From Symsagittifera roscoffensis (taxonomy: Eukaryota; Xenacoelomorpha; Acoela; Convolutidae): a stretch of DNA of 64,000 nt. Every line of letters begins with the position of its first letter. Position 1 is the first letter of the stretch. The stretch covers positions 744,001-808,000 of the forward strand of contig NC_087070.1 in NCBI RefSeq assembly GCF_963678635.1, in the 5' to 3' direction. This document shows positions 1 through 62,825 of the stretch, in pieces. The notes beneath the pieces were generated by a model. It had not been told where the DNA came from. It saw only the letters and a list, made by a program, of their open reading frames with translations, and ran no database searches. The position numbers and the translations under genes are program-made.

Positions 1-1720
1 AGAAACGTCACATTTTTTGCTACTGCAAGAATTGAAACACAGGAGCCCGATTCACACTGTAGGATTCTTGGACTCGCGTATTATGGACGCCATGACAGTG
101 GGTCACACAATTCACCCATTCGTAAATACTTCGACAACATTTATCTTCGAAACGTTATTGTAAAATAGGACATTAACGTCAGCGCAGCAGAAAACGACAA
201 GTTCCAGAGCACCTCTAGGAAACACGACCACTTGGACCACATCGCGTATCCCACGTTCAGCGACAACTCAATATGCATCATACTATTAACAAAAAGCATC
301 GAAACAATTAACCCCAAACGACAAACAACAGATCAACTAACTTTCCACACGCAGAGAAGTCAACTGTAGGCTGGACAATCGTAGGAACGAACGAGATAGA
401 CAACAAAAAACAGAAAACAGTTTCTGCATATCAAGTGACAGCAAAAACTTGAATCACCCAATAACAGTCGATTGACAGCAGATATTAGCAGCACCAATTA
501 AAGTTTGGAACGGACCAGCCAATTGATCTTCAATCTTTAGCACGACATACAGAACACACTTGATTTTTAATGGACTTGAAATCATCAACAGGATTAAAAG
601 ACGACACCAACACAACAAACACACAGCAGACAGTTTTTCGAAAGCAACAGACCGCAACACCGACGTTTTTCAGTGACTATTCAAGGAACGAAACATCAAA
701 AAAATCTCGATACAAACGAATCGCAAAATTATCTGTCAAAATTGTTACGAGGATGAGGAAAATGACATGCCAGGTACTATAACTGAAAAAGGATCAGTGG
801 AGCTAATCACGACTATCAACTGACATAAAAAATTCGAAACAAGGAAAAACAGGAAGTCAAGGCGCTCATCTTCATTTCGACCACAGATGCGAAATCATAC
901 CGAACAGCAATCTTCCCAGCACGGTCGACGCCCTGCGTCATCTCAAAAGAAAAAACAAAATTTCCAGTCAAACATTGGACGACTTAGTGGCATCCCAAAA
1001 CAATACGATCACTATTCATGAAACGTCTCAACGAACAAACGCCAGCAATAATCATTGCCAGCAGAAGAAAACGACAAAATTTTTAGTATACGAAATCCAC
1101 TTACAACAGCAACAGGTCTCAGCACCAACGGGCTTCAAATAACTTCAACGCCCGCATCTGATCTTGGTCGAAATAAAAATTTTAAGCCCAACAGAAGAAA
1201 AGAACAGCTGTCAAACCACAGAATACAACGGAGTTGGAAGCCCTTTTGAGGCAACTCATTGACTAATTTTGGATTCAAAAAGAAATTAAAATTACAGAAT
1301 CAAGCAAAGCAACGCATTTGGAAATGCCGCAGGAAACGAAAGACTACAGGAAACAACTATTACTGGATACAAAGAGTACAGGAGACAAAGTTTGCAGGAG
1401 ACAATGACAGGAGACAATGAATTAAACCAGAAGTTAGCAGCCACGCCCGACAATACTCAAGGAACTTGCTCCACAAATCGCTATTTGCCCGGAGATTCAA
1501 GAAATCAAGTTTCAGCGCAACAACTAACAGCAGCAGCGTCTCATTAAACAACAACAACAACCATTAGCGAAGTCAGCAGACAAAATAGCATAAATCATCA
1601 ACCAGCATCAACCAGAAGAAACCAAAGCAAAATCGCCACAGCCGACAGTCATCATTTTGACCGACAAATTACTAGGACAGCCAGAGCCGACATCAGCAGA
1701 GCCAATTTTAGGATTCATCA
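1..1720 (+). other. T-poor, A/C-rich relic block, no intact gene
   Basis: The plus strand is rich in A and C and poor in T, unlike the T-rich DNA from about 1720 onward. Frame 1 stays open from the window edge to a TAG at about 168 (56 codons), but I do not recognise the product. All frames then carry many stops. A motif like AGCAGAAAACGACAA occurs near 188 and 1062 and also near 4590 inside the retrotransposon, so this may be decayed retroelement coding DNA. Function unknown. Confidence 0.35.
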
Positions 1721-3530
1721 GTGTCTAGTTTTTATGTTTAGAAACTATCACAAACCCCTTTTTACTCAATTCGTTTTGCAATTACAAAAAAGTCCGAGTG
1801 AAAATTGCCAATTGCAATATATGGAACCAAGCTGTTTACATGGAAAATCAAAAAACTCTCCTAAATAGTTGGAAACAGATGAGCTCAGAAATGAAATGTA
1901 ACAAAGAAGTCAACTTTGAAATAACTATCTCGTGCAACCAAACAATTGAAATCACTAATTTTCTAGAAAGGGTGAAAGTCTCAAATAGTTTTTTTTATAA
2001 ATTTGCAAAGTTTGGTTGATGTTACCGAACGTTAACGCATACAACGCTGTTTGGAAGCAATATGAAAAATTTATGTTTTTTTCTTTGAGATAGTTTTTTT
2101 TTCCATCTGAATAAAATGCAAAAGCCTGAAGAAGATCAGATGAGATGAAAAATGCTTTTTTGCTTGAATTACCAGATCATACTGAACATCTTTGTTGAAG
2201 TTAGTGCACATTTTTGTTAAAGCTAGTGTCTAGAGGTCAGACATAAGCTGATCAAAAGCAATCACTTAAGCAAAATTTGTTTTGCATAATCTTTAGTCTA
2301 GTGCGTAATAATCTTGATTAGTCTTTAGTCTAGTGTTTCTTGCTTTTCATAATTTTTTTCAAAGATCACTAACTATGTTATGTCATCAAATCAATTGTCA
2401 TGTAGGAAAAAGACAAGACTAGACAGGACTGAATATTTGAAAAATCTAACACTCGTTTCTAGAGGAACTTTTTCTGAGGAAGAGTTTCTGCAGTTTTTGA
2501 AATGAGTAAAGTGAAACTTTGCAAAGCAGATGGGCTCTTTTCCAGTTTCCCCCCTTTCAAAATACTGAGTTTTATGTTTGGTTCACGGGTTATTGCGACT
2601 AAATGCGTGATGTTACGCTGTAAAGTATGAAAAACAAATCTGTTCAGCATTGTCGATTTGTTCACCACGCCAAATTTCATTGCATTATGACAACTTTAAA
2701 TAGACTTTTCAAAAATGAATTTGAAAGGGTGGGGGGAAACTGGAAAAGAGCCAGCAGATGTACGGCCTACTCAAAATCGAAATTTTTTTTCAAATTGCAA
2801 TTCAATACTGTTAACCTCTCCCAGCCAAAGGTTTGCCCCTTGGCCCCCTTGAAAACTGCACCCCAACATTTGCCCATTCGCCCTCGCCCCCACACCTGAA
2901 GCAACCACCCTAATCACCAGTACCAGCCCCAACCAACTGAAGCGCCCCTCTGGTCTTGCAAAAGCACCCCACCTCCAGCTAATCAACCTGACTGAAGAGG
3001 GGAAATGCTTCAGGAGGGGGGACAAAACTAAAGTTGACATGTTAATTAACATAAAATAGTAACAAAAATCAAAGTTGCGAAACAAACAGTGGAAAAATGC
3101 TACCAACAAGAGAGCCAACCTAAGTTACAAAAGTACAAAAAGTTTTATGTGCGTTGAACAAAAATCTCATTAAAATGGACAAAATTGACCTATAAAAAGG
3201 AAAGACAACCGATAATAATTGACTTGCAATAAACTTTAATGCTTCATATAGAGTCAAAACGGCGTTTCGCAAACACTCTTGAACTGATTTTTGTTAGATT
3301 CTCGCATGAGATTGCAAAGCGCTGTTTCGACTTTGTCTATATAAAACATTTAAAAATTGGTGGCAATTCAATTATAATCGGTTTTTTTCCTTGTCAAAGA
3401 TCAAGATATTTTTTAACGGGGTCGGTTCAGCTTGGGTGGGGTGGGATGGTATTTCAAGAGGAGGGAGTGGTTCAGAGGAGGGGTTGGTTTTTTTCGGGTG
3501 GTTTGGTGGGGGTGGGGGTTGATTCAGGTT
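1721..3530. other. Intergenic DNA with inverted repeat and C-rich/G-rich tracts
   Basis: No gene is seen. 2527-2757 is bounded by an inverted repeat. 2815-3020 is C-rich on the plus strand and 3420-3530 is G-rich. Short reading frames here look like chance. Confidence 0.4.
2527..2757. repeat. Inverted-repeat unit, possible MITE
   Basis: Left arm 2534-2554 (GCTCTTTTCCAGTTTCC then four C) is the perfect 21-nt reverse complement of 2731-2751. Similarity extends outward to CAGATG/CATCTG and inward imperfectly. A related string occurs at about 16770-16790. No target duplication was found. Confidence 0.5.
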
Positions 3531-3858
3531 TGAGTACCTCACTAGCCGGATAAGCCAACCAAATCGTAGTAGTAGGCCATCTGGATGGCCATGACTTGTC
3601 CTTGTCTGTAGATTTGTCCTTCATGTCTTTTTCCTTGTCTTTAGTTTTCACACAACGAACAATACTTTGTCGTTTGACCTAGATTGTGAACACGGTTAGA
3701 GATTTGTATAATATTGAAGAAATATATCTATCCTGAAATGATTTTCGATTACCGGTTTTATTTTAGGGTACCTTTCGTCCGACAAGAAAGTTACTCATCT
3801 GAAAACAACCACTATATTCTGAGTTCCGGTTTTTAGGATTAGCTCATTAACTGATTAC
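3531..3858 (+). repeat. 5' LTR of the Ty3/gypsy-type relic
   Basis: It matches 8614-8976 in order: CATCTGGATGGCCAT, TACTTTGTCGTTTGACCTAG, CGGTTAGAG, AACAACCACT, TTAGGATTAGCT. It probably begins TGAGTACC at 3531. TGGCACAGCC after 3859 could be the remains of a primer-binding site. Confidence 0.65.
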
Positions 3859-3883
3859 CTGGCACAGCCAGCAAAGGAGAAAA

Positions 3884-3928
3884 ACCCAGTCGGCATAAAC
3901 CCAGCCGGCATAAACCCAGTGGGCATAA
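3884..3928 (+). repeat. 15-bp tandem repeat, three copies, after the 5' LTR
   Basis: ACCCAGTCGGCATAA, ACCCAGCCGGCATAA and ACCCAGTGGGCATAA follow each other in the retrotransposon leader. Confidence 0.8.
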
Positions 3929-4216
3929 TCCCATGGAAGACCGATGGCTCAGAAATTTTTTACTCTAATTCTGGTCACTAGTGTCATTCAAAAATAGTTA
4001 TTAAAAAAGACACTAGATCCGGCACAATGCTTGCATTTGGCAATCAACCTGGAAAAACGAGAAATCAACTGGCAGAAAAACGAAGACATTAAAAGACGTA
4101 TTTCAGGAAAGTACATCAAAAGGGTCGGGACGTAGCGATCATTGAAAATAACTGGAACTACAATCAAAGACAAACGGATAAAAATTAGTCATCCAGAGGC
4201 CAAGGATCAGAGATAA

Positions 4217-4323
4217 CGAGCCCCTGCCGGGGATGCGGTTTGCAGGGGTCAGCAGTTTGCAGTGGAATATTCTGCAGTAACTGCGGGGAAAAGAATCATT
4301 TCGAGCAAGTTTGTCAACATTAA
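4217..4323 (+). pseudogene. Gag zinc-knuckle remnant of the LTR retrotransposon
   Basis: In one frame, CRGC at 4225-4236 is followed by CSNCGEKNHFEQVC at 4273-4314, a C-x2-C-x4-H-x4-C knuckle. This is a nucleic-acid-binding motif of retroelement Gag proteins. The frame is closed by a TAA after VCQH. It is a fragment, not a working gene. Confidence 0.7.
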
Positions 4324-5176
4324 TTGTCATCAGATAATAGAATGTCCTCCCAAAAAAGAACTAGATGTCGAATAAACTACATCGACAAACAACAGCCAGA
4401 TTCGGAGAAAGAGGATGTAGCATTACATTGGCCGACCTGCACTTGTATAACGATTCTTCACCTGAGGATAGCATCTGTTGCATGTGGACACCGAGGATCT
4501 GGGATCGAAAACCGAAGGACTCAAGATTCGTATAGGCCATTGAAGGACACAAGATTCGTATAAAAATCGAAGAAGTGGAACTCATGTTTATAGCAGAAAA
4601 CGACAGCGTAACCACAATCGTTCCCTAGTGGATGGCGGAAAAGGTAGTGAAAAACTGCAGCAAATATTCCTGGTAGCCAGATCAAAATCCGCCGCCTGTC
4701 AAGACATACAACCACAGAGCGATACAGTCGCATGGAACTAACTTAACAGATTTACAATCAGCCGGACGCTTACTTTCAACAGACGGATAACGGGCTCAGA
4801 CAAGTACTGGGCAGGGATAATCTGAAAAAAGTTGGTTTAAGGATGACAAAAGAACGTTACGACAAGGGTCAAGATTATGGGAATACCTTCAGACGAATGA
4901 ATGCTAAAAATGAAACTAGCTCAGAAAATTAGGCGTCTCCTCACACGAATCGGATTCGCAGGTAATTTCCCTGTTCGATCACAATTCTACTGAGACGTTA
5001 CGTCTACCCATTAAAAGGGTAGATGCATCCTAATTAACCTACAAGAAAGGGCGGAAAGCTTACTCACAACTACCATCGGATCCAGTGGAAAAATTTCAGA
5101 GCAACTTCAACATTGTGGGGCGAAAAATCTCTGGAAAGGTTAGATTCGGAAAACTTATCAGTAATCATCGCAAAAA

Positions 5177-6760
5177 GTCAATTCTTAAAAGTTGATTTAG
5201 AAGGAAGGATTGTTTGTGAGACGAGAAAGTGGCAATATCATCAGTTCTGAGAGATGGATGCGTCGACAATTTCCACGCCACTCACTCGGGTTAACTAGGA
5301 ATGACCTCAGCTTTGGAGGGGACCACTCAAACATCGATCCCTCATTAGCAAAGCCGAGAAAACCCCATTGCACAATCGGTAAGAGCATCAACCCCAATGA
5401 TTTCAAAATCTGACTGGCAACCGCTGAAAAAAAAATAGAAGAACCAAGTCAAGAAACTCAAATGGATTTTGCGGAGCGATACATAAGGAAGAGGTGTGCA
5501 TCCTATTAGCCATAGATCAATTTTCAAAATTCTCTGCGGCTGAAGTCTTCAATCATGCTAAAGCTTCAGGGGCGGCAACAACTGAACAGTGTGAAACCAT
5601 AATGTAGATCCAATCGTAGCCCCATCAAAAGACCATCGTACTTAAGGATTGGTCAAACGCTTGATAAAAACTGTTAGGATGCAAAAGAGAAGACAGAAAA
5701 GAATCCTTGAAGCTCAAAAACGCAATTAATGAACTGTTAGCTTCCTTCAGAACAATATCACTAAAACTATCGGGCTGACACCATTCGTGGCCAACGTCGC
5801 GCCCAAACCGAACTCGCCGCTTTCGAACAAAAGTAAAAAAAAAACCAGTTGGCTGAACTTAATTAGGATAAAGTTGTTAAGTCCTGTTTAGACAAGGAAA
5901 CCCTGGGAACGACTCTGATGTCTGACGAGCAAAGAAGGGACACAGACACACGCAGTGACATCGGAAATAAAGATGAAAAAAAATGGCGAAATGAGCAAAC
6001 AAGAAAGCGGATGGACAAATAGGCCAACACTGGATATAGACGAACCAGAGGGCACAACGATCTTACAAGCAACAAACGCAGCGAATACGATGAAACGCTC
6101 GGGAAAAAGGCAATACGTTGTTTACCACTCGGACTTAGCCCCGACTATCGAGAGATTCCCACTGTGGAAGTTTGCAGCAAAGAAAGGATTACCGCCGAGC
6201 AGTAAAGCTCAGCAAACGACACGGGTCAGTCCGGCCACACGGAGCACAGCGAGAACCAAAATGAAGTGATACCAAAAGCACATCTTGCGGAAAATAACGG
6301 GCTCTACAAAAAATTGTCATGCAAAGGAGAAGGACGAAATGCGAAAACGCCGGAGCCCATCAGAATCGAAGAGAAAACGAGTATCAAAAAATAGGATCAC
6401 ACGCCTACATCCAAGAAAACCTCTATATCACGCACATCTAGCCCGCCGAACACTAGAGACAAGACAGCTGAGACCATATCGCCACCGGCATTGCAGGTAG
6501 ATTCAAGTTTCGTCAAGTTAAGCCCTGATTCATTTGACACAAAGCGAAGACGAGCTGACTACGAGATTCAGGCTAAGGACTAGAAAAATACAAATCAGAC
6601 AGAAAAAAGCGGAGGCTCAGACAACACTGAAATCGGGAAAACTACCAGAAACCCGGATAGATTAATCGCGAGAAACGAGCGATACGATCAATTTGAACGA
6701 TCTAGGTCCCGTACACTTCCGAGATGAAACACCCACGGTTTCGACAACGAGCACTGAAAA
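5177..6760 (+). pseudogene. Integrase-containing segment, copy A of the tandem duplication
   Basis: This 1,584-nt segment is repeated at 6763-8342. It carries integrase remnants: DEKVAISSVLRDG then FHATHSG near 5220-5285, LLAIDQFSKF near 5503-5532, and GLVKRLIKTV at 5646-5675, where the catalytic Glu is Lys. The domains lie in different frames with stops between them, so nothing functional can be made. The downstream part (about 5950-6660), rich in charged residues, is not recognised. Confidence 0.72.
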
Positions 6761-6762
6761 GT

Positions 6763-8342
6763 GTCAATTCTTAAAAGTTGATGTAGAAGGAAGGATTGTT
6801 TTTGTAGACGAGAAAGTAGCAAAATCATCAGCTCTGAGAGATGGATGATGTCGACAATTTCCACGCCCCTCACTCGAGTTAACTAGGAATGACCTCAGCT
6901 TTGGAGCGGACCACTCAAACATCGATCCCTCATTAGCAAAGCCGAGAAAACCCCGTTCCACAATCGGTAAGAGCACAACCCCATGATTTCAAAATCTGAT
7001 TGGCAACCGCTGAAAAAAAAATAGAAGAACCAAGTCAAGAAACTCAAATGGATTTTGCGGAGCGATACATAAGGAAGAGATGTGCATCCTATTAGCCATA
7101 GATCAATTTTCAAAATTCTCTGCGGCTGAAGTCTTCAATCATGCTAAAGCTTCAGGGGCGGCACCAACTGAACAGTGTGGAACCATAATGTAGATCCAAT
7201 TGCAGCCCCATCAAAAGACCATCGTACTTAAGGATTGGTCGAACGCTTGATAAAAACTGTTCAGATGCAAAAGAGAAGACAGAAAAGAATCCTTGAAGCT
7301 CAAAAACGCAATTAAAGAACTGTTAGCTTCCTTCAAAACAACATCACTAAAACTATCGGGCTGACACCATTCGTGGCCAACGTCGCGCCCAAACCGAACT
7401 CGCCGCTTTCAAACAAAGTATAAAAAAACCAGTTGGCTGAACTTAATTAGGATAAAGTTGTTAAGTCCTGTTTAGACAAGGAAACGCTGGTAACGACGCT
7501 GATGTCTGACGAGCAAAGAAGGGACACAGACACACGCAGTGACATCGGTAATAAAGATGAAAAAAAATGGCGAAATGAGCAAACAAGAAAGCGGATGGAC
7601 AAATAGGCCAACACTGGATATAGACGAACCAGAGGGCACAACGATCTTACAAGCAACAAACGCAGCGAATACGATTTAAACGCTCGGGAAAAAGGCAATA
7701 GGTTGTTTACCACTCGGACTTGGCCCCGACTATCGAGAGATTCCCACTGTGGAAGTTTGCAGCAAAGAAAGGATCACCGCCGAGCAGTAAAGCTCAGCAA
7801 ACGACACGGGTCAGTCCGGCCACCCGGAACACAGCGAGAACCAAATTGAAGTGACACCAAAAGCACATCTTGCGGAAAATAACGGGCTCTACAGAAAATC
7901 GTCATGCAGAGAAGGACGAAATACGAAAACGCCGGAGCCCATCAGAATCGAAGAGAAAACGAGTATCAAAAAATAGGATCACACGCCTACATCCAAGAAA
8001 ACCTCTATATCACGCACATCTAGCCCGCCGAACACTAGAGACAAGACAGCTGAGACCATATCGCCACCGGCATTGCAGGTAGATTCAAGTTTCGTCAAGT
8101 TAAGCCCTGATTCATTTGACACAAAGCGAAGACGCGCTGACTAAGAGATTCAGGCTAAGGACTAGAAAAATACAAATCAGACAGAAAAAAGCGGAGGCTC
8201 AGACAACACTGAAATCGGGAAAACTACCAGAAACCCGGATAGATTAATCGCGAGAAACGAGCGATACGATCAATTTGAACGATCTAGGTCCCGTACACTT
8301 CCGAGATGAAACACCCACGGTTTCGACAACGAGCACTGAAAA
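6763..8342 (+). pseudogene. Integrase-containing segment, copy B of the tandem duplication
   Basis: Second copy, near-identical by eye, beginning GTCAATTCTTAAAAGTTG like copy A. LLAIDQFSKF lies near 7089-7118. GLVERLIKTV at 7232-7261 keeps the catalytic Glu lost in copy A. It has its own substitutions and indels, for example around 6868 where copy A's frame is broken. After 8342 the sequence continues uniquely to about 8585. Confidence 0.72.
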
Positions 8343-8613
8343 GGGCATCCGGGAACAAAAGCGACGGGAACAAAGGGAACGAGTACTCGCAGAAACAGAA
8401 CGAATAATGGAGACGCAATCGGCATCCAATTACGACACAGCTCAAGAGGATGTCGACGAAATTCATACAGACTATTCATGCGGGAAGGAAAGAGCATTGG
8501 GACCAGAACTTGATGGCATCAAAAATTTTGAACGCCTAACAGAAAAAAAGACTGAAATGCAACCTATGTATGGTCGGAAAACTTAAAACCTATAAAAAAA
8601 AATTAAAAGAGGA

Positions 8614-8976
8614 TGACTTGAGTAGCTGAGCAAATCATAAAATTAGTCAGCTATCTGGATGGCCATTACTTGCCCTTCTCTGTAGTAATCTAATTTCATT
8701 CAACGGTGCTATTCAACCTAATTTGCCAAGACCAAACTAACTGGTTTTGTTCGTAGTGCTTTCACACTTCGATTAGTACTTTGTCGTTTGACCTAGTTTG
8801 TGAATCCGGTTAGAGTTTTGTAGCTTATTCAACAACACTTTCTATCCTAAATTTGATTTCAATAACTGGTTTTACCTTCGGCTACCTAAGCCGACAGGAA
8901 ACTTTTTCATGAGAAAAAAACAACCACTTTATCCTAGAATTCCGGTCTTTAGGATTAGCTTTTTAATTCCCTCACC
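8614..8976 (+). repeat. 3' LTR of the Ty3/gypsy-type relic
   Basis: Direct partner of the 5' repeat, starting TGACTTGAG just after the purine-rich tract AATTAAAAGAGGA (8601-8613). By eye it differs from the 5' copy at many positions with small indels, which implies an old insertion. The outer edge is uncertain. Confidence 0.65.
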
Positions 8977-10545
8977 ACACATGTGTGGGGGCGTTTTGTA
9001 CGACTGTGTTTGTCGTGTTCTCGTTCAAGTAGATTAAAAAAAGTAGAAAAACCAGCGCGGGTTAGTTGCAAAATCATTTCGTTTTGGTAATAGTTTACTT
9101 AAGTAAAATTGATTGGTAAAATTCAGAAATATTTAGCATGTTTAGTTTAAGCTTACTTCTGTTTTGAAAAAATTTGCTGAGTTTTTTCTCTTCAAAAACC
9201 AACTTCTAAGGGCGTCAGAACCAACTGTTTCTGTGCTTAGATAGTCATATAGTCAAGTGTGTATTATGATACTTCGATTCTCTAGTTTTTCAAGTACCTC
9301 TTGTGTTAGTTGAATATGAGCTTCATGTAAAGAAATCATCAAAAAAATGAACGTTTATTGTTCTAACATTCGAAAAAAATTAATGGAAAGTATAAGGAAG
9401 GGTTAAGTTTTTCATTCAGATTTTCGGCTCTAACAATTAAAGTTTTCAAGTACAATGTTTATACTCTTCGATGAAAAATCAACTGTGTTCAGTTCAAATG
9501 AAACAAAACAATTCACGATGTGATTGTATTGGATAAAATTGCAGGAGTTTGAGAAAAACAGTTTTGCGATGTTTTTTTTCTTTAATTTATCCGAAACTTT
9601 AGGAATTTATCTTTAAGTCTGAAAACCCAAAAGCGATTATTTGAGCGTGGCATAAAACTAGTCAAAAACAACTTGAGGCAAACTAATTATATGTATATTC
9701 ACTTAAATGACATTTGTTTGACATTGACTGTGATTGGAACGAAAAAACAAAGCTTAAAACTACAAGACTTTATACTTAGTTTTTTTGCTAAAACTTTTTT
9801 AAAAACCATTTAACGAATTCAGAAATTTCTCTTGATAGAAGCAGTTTGTTTTTAAACATTTGTCTTTACCAATCCCTATGTTCCACGAACACAATAAACT
9901 AAAGAAAAAAACTAAAGAAAAAAAATGTGGAGCAAAAACATTTTTCGTATCAATCTGTGAATAGACCGCAGTAACGGCCTTTATTCCGCAATTTGTTCTG
10001 CTTTTTCAGCCTTTTAGTTGACGTAGATGTCCAATTGGGTTCAGAAAGTTATCAGTTTGAAGCTCTTCGGTGCTTTCGGTTTGGAAAAAACTCAAAAAAA
10101 CTCAAACTTAATTCGGATCTATTCGGGATTATTTTGGATCCGATTGAAGGTTGCTTCCACTACCAAATATGGTCAATATATAGCAGACCTGAAGATTTCT
10201 AGACAAGCTGATAGTAGCGCTTTTTCTCGTTCCATATTACATTTTTCGCAGGTGGTCAAAAAGGAAGAGTTTTGAATTAACATCGAACCAACCACCACTA
10301 CATTAAACCCCTTTTGATTCAATCTCTTTAGCTTTCAGTAAGTTTAGCTTGAATTGTCGAATCTTTTTCACAAAGCAAAAAACAAGAAATTGATATGATT
10401 TTATTGTCAAAGAGATTTAAGACATTTTTCAAAATTATCAGGTTCAATTTTTGAATCATATTCGAGTGCAAGTTTCTATTTTTCCTAGTCATGCTTGTGT
10501 GTGACCTCCTCGTTTTGTTGTGGATCCCTTGTTTTGTAGTGACTT
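8977..10545. other. Downstream flank and 3' UTR of the dynein gene
   Basis: AT-rich DNA. 10406-10545 is probably 3' UTR. No other gene, repeat with clear ends or RNA is recognised in the rest. Confidence 0.4.
10400..10405 (-). promoter_or_regulatory. Candidate polyadenylation signal of the dynein gene
   Basis: AATAAA on the minus strand about 140 nt after the stop codon, followed by a T-rich stretch. It is the nearest canonical signal to the stop, so the 3' UTR would be short. Confidence 0.55.
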
Positions 10546-61567
<51,022 letters not shown>

Positions 61568-62825
61568 TGTGTTGGGCTAGATTCAAATTCTTTGGCGAAA
61601 CAAATTAATATTCTTTTTGTCACGTCTAAACAGAAGGAAGCAGGGCAAAATTAAAACTGTTTTCACTAATTGGCTACATGATTTCTGGATTCTTAACCTT
61701 AGAATTAGAGTAATACCGATAGACCTGAAAAAAAAACTTTTTCTCAAACCAAACTGCATCACAAATGTTCGTGAGACTAAAAAAATTTTGCTTCTTTGGT
61801 TATGTTGAAGCAAAAAAATGCAGCAAAAAAAATTCTTTGATTTACTTTTTTTTCCGGTGATATATTACTCCTCTTCCAAAAAACCCCAATTCCATAAACA
61901 GATGTATGTAGCAAAATGGCAGATAAATGTACTTACTTTCGCCGTGTTTTTGGTGATTTTCAGTTTTTCAAAAGCTGCTGATTTAAATCTTGAGCAGTCA
62001 ATTTGAATGTAATTTTTGTTCAGCTGGTTGCTAAGACTTAATTGCTTAGTAGCAGATTAGTTTTACCATTATTATACTAAATATTTTCGTTAGTTTGGAT
62101 TTTAACTTCAATTAGAACTGATGGTTTAGTCAAATGGCACGTTTTTAAATCAAGCCAAATAAATACGCAAAAACGTATCAGCAGTCTTAATACATAGACG
62201 CCAGGTGTACATGTTTGGAGCTTTTTTTATAACATTGATGTTAAAACGCAAATCGTTGTTCAAAGCACGTGATTATTAAACAATTCATGTATTAGATGTG
62301 CCACATAGATTGAAGAGAAACGTATAAACAAAAATGTGGTATGATATTTTTTGTCTAACTGCGTCTGTTCTGAATGATGCAGATCATGATTGAAACTAAC
62401 CTCAGCGACCTCAGACAAACTTTTCACGCGTAACAAAATAGAAAAGACAAAAATAGCCAAAAATGAAAAAATTGTTTTTCATTGGATGACTGCGATGTTG
62501 AGCCTATTTTAACAGGCGTTTTCGTTTTCTCTTGGGTCATCTAGTTTTCTTCCCGCCTCAAAATTAGGGTACGGAAAAAAATCAGATTTTCTTTAATAAA
62601 TTTAGTCAATTTGCATGGAATAGTTTGTCAATCACAAGAAGAAATTTCTCAATTGCAGTGTATCCTGCTTCTGACATATTTTTCACGGAAGCAAAGTTGA
62701 CCTTCGCATACATAAACGAGCAAACAAAACAAAATAAGATTAAGAGAGAAGCTCAAATTGCTTCAATCTTTTTTGAAGTTAGGGAAGCTTAGAAAGAAAA
62801 AAAAGAAAGCCCCTCACCTAAATCA
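61568..62825. other. Upstream flank and probable promoter region of the dynein gene
   Basis: AT-rich DNA upstream of the start codon. It should contain the 5' UTR and core promoter, but I see no convincing TATA box or binding-site cluster. A reading frame with a signal-peptide-like start lies on the plus strand at 61902-62006 (see findings). 62689-62810 carries a partial copy of the SINE-type repeat with a TTCGC hairpin end. Confidence 0.4.

Larger units (their letters stand above)
3531..8976 (+). mobile_element. Degenerate Ty3/gypsy-type LTR retrotransposon
   Basis: Two direct, diverged terminal repeats flank a coding relic in which gag zinc knuckles are followed by integrase remnants. Integrase motifs seen include FHATHSG (zinc-binding HxxH), LLAIDQFSKF (first catalytic Asp) and GLVERLIKTV (catalytic Glu), plus a later TPFVANVAPKPNSPLS stretch. 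Stops and frameshifts are everywhere. Between the knuckles and the integrase (about 4320-5176) I see no reverse transcriptase or RNase H, so most of pol is lost. A purine-rich tract precedes the 3' repeat. The element is dead. The Ty3/gypsy assignment rests on the integrase motif style; other LTR superfamilies are less likely. Confidence 0.75.

Noticed and set aside
3239-3553. Reading frame of 104 codons
   Set aside because: Low-complexity Gly/Val-rich translation of a G-rich tract with no recognisable domain.
5955-6269. Reading frame of 104 codons as an independent gene
   Set aside because: It lies in the decayed retrotransposon, and its duplicate near 7540 is broken by stops.
5177-8342. 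CRISPR-like or other system because of long direct repeats
   Set aside because: Only two long copies with integrase remnants and no short spaced repeats; this is eukaryotic DNA.
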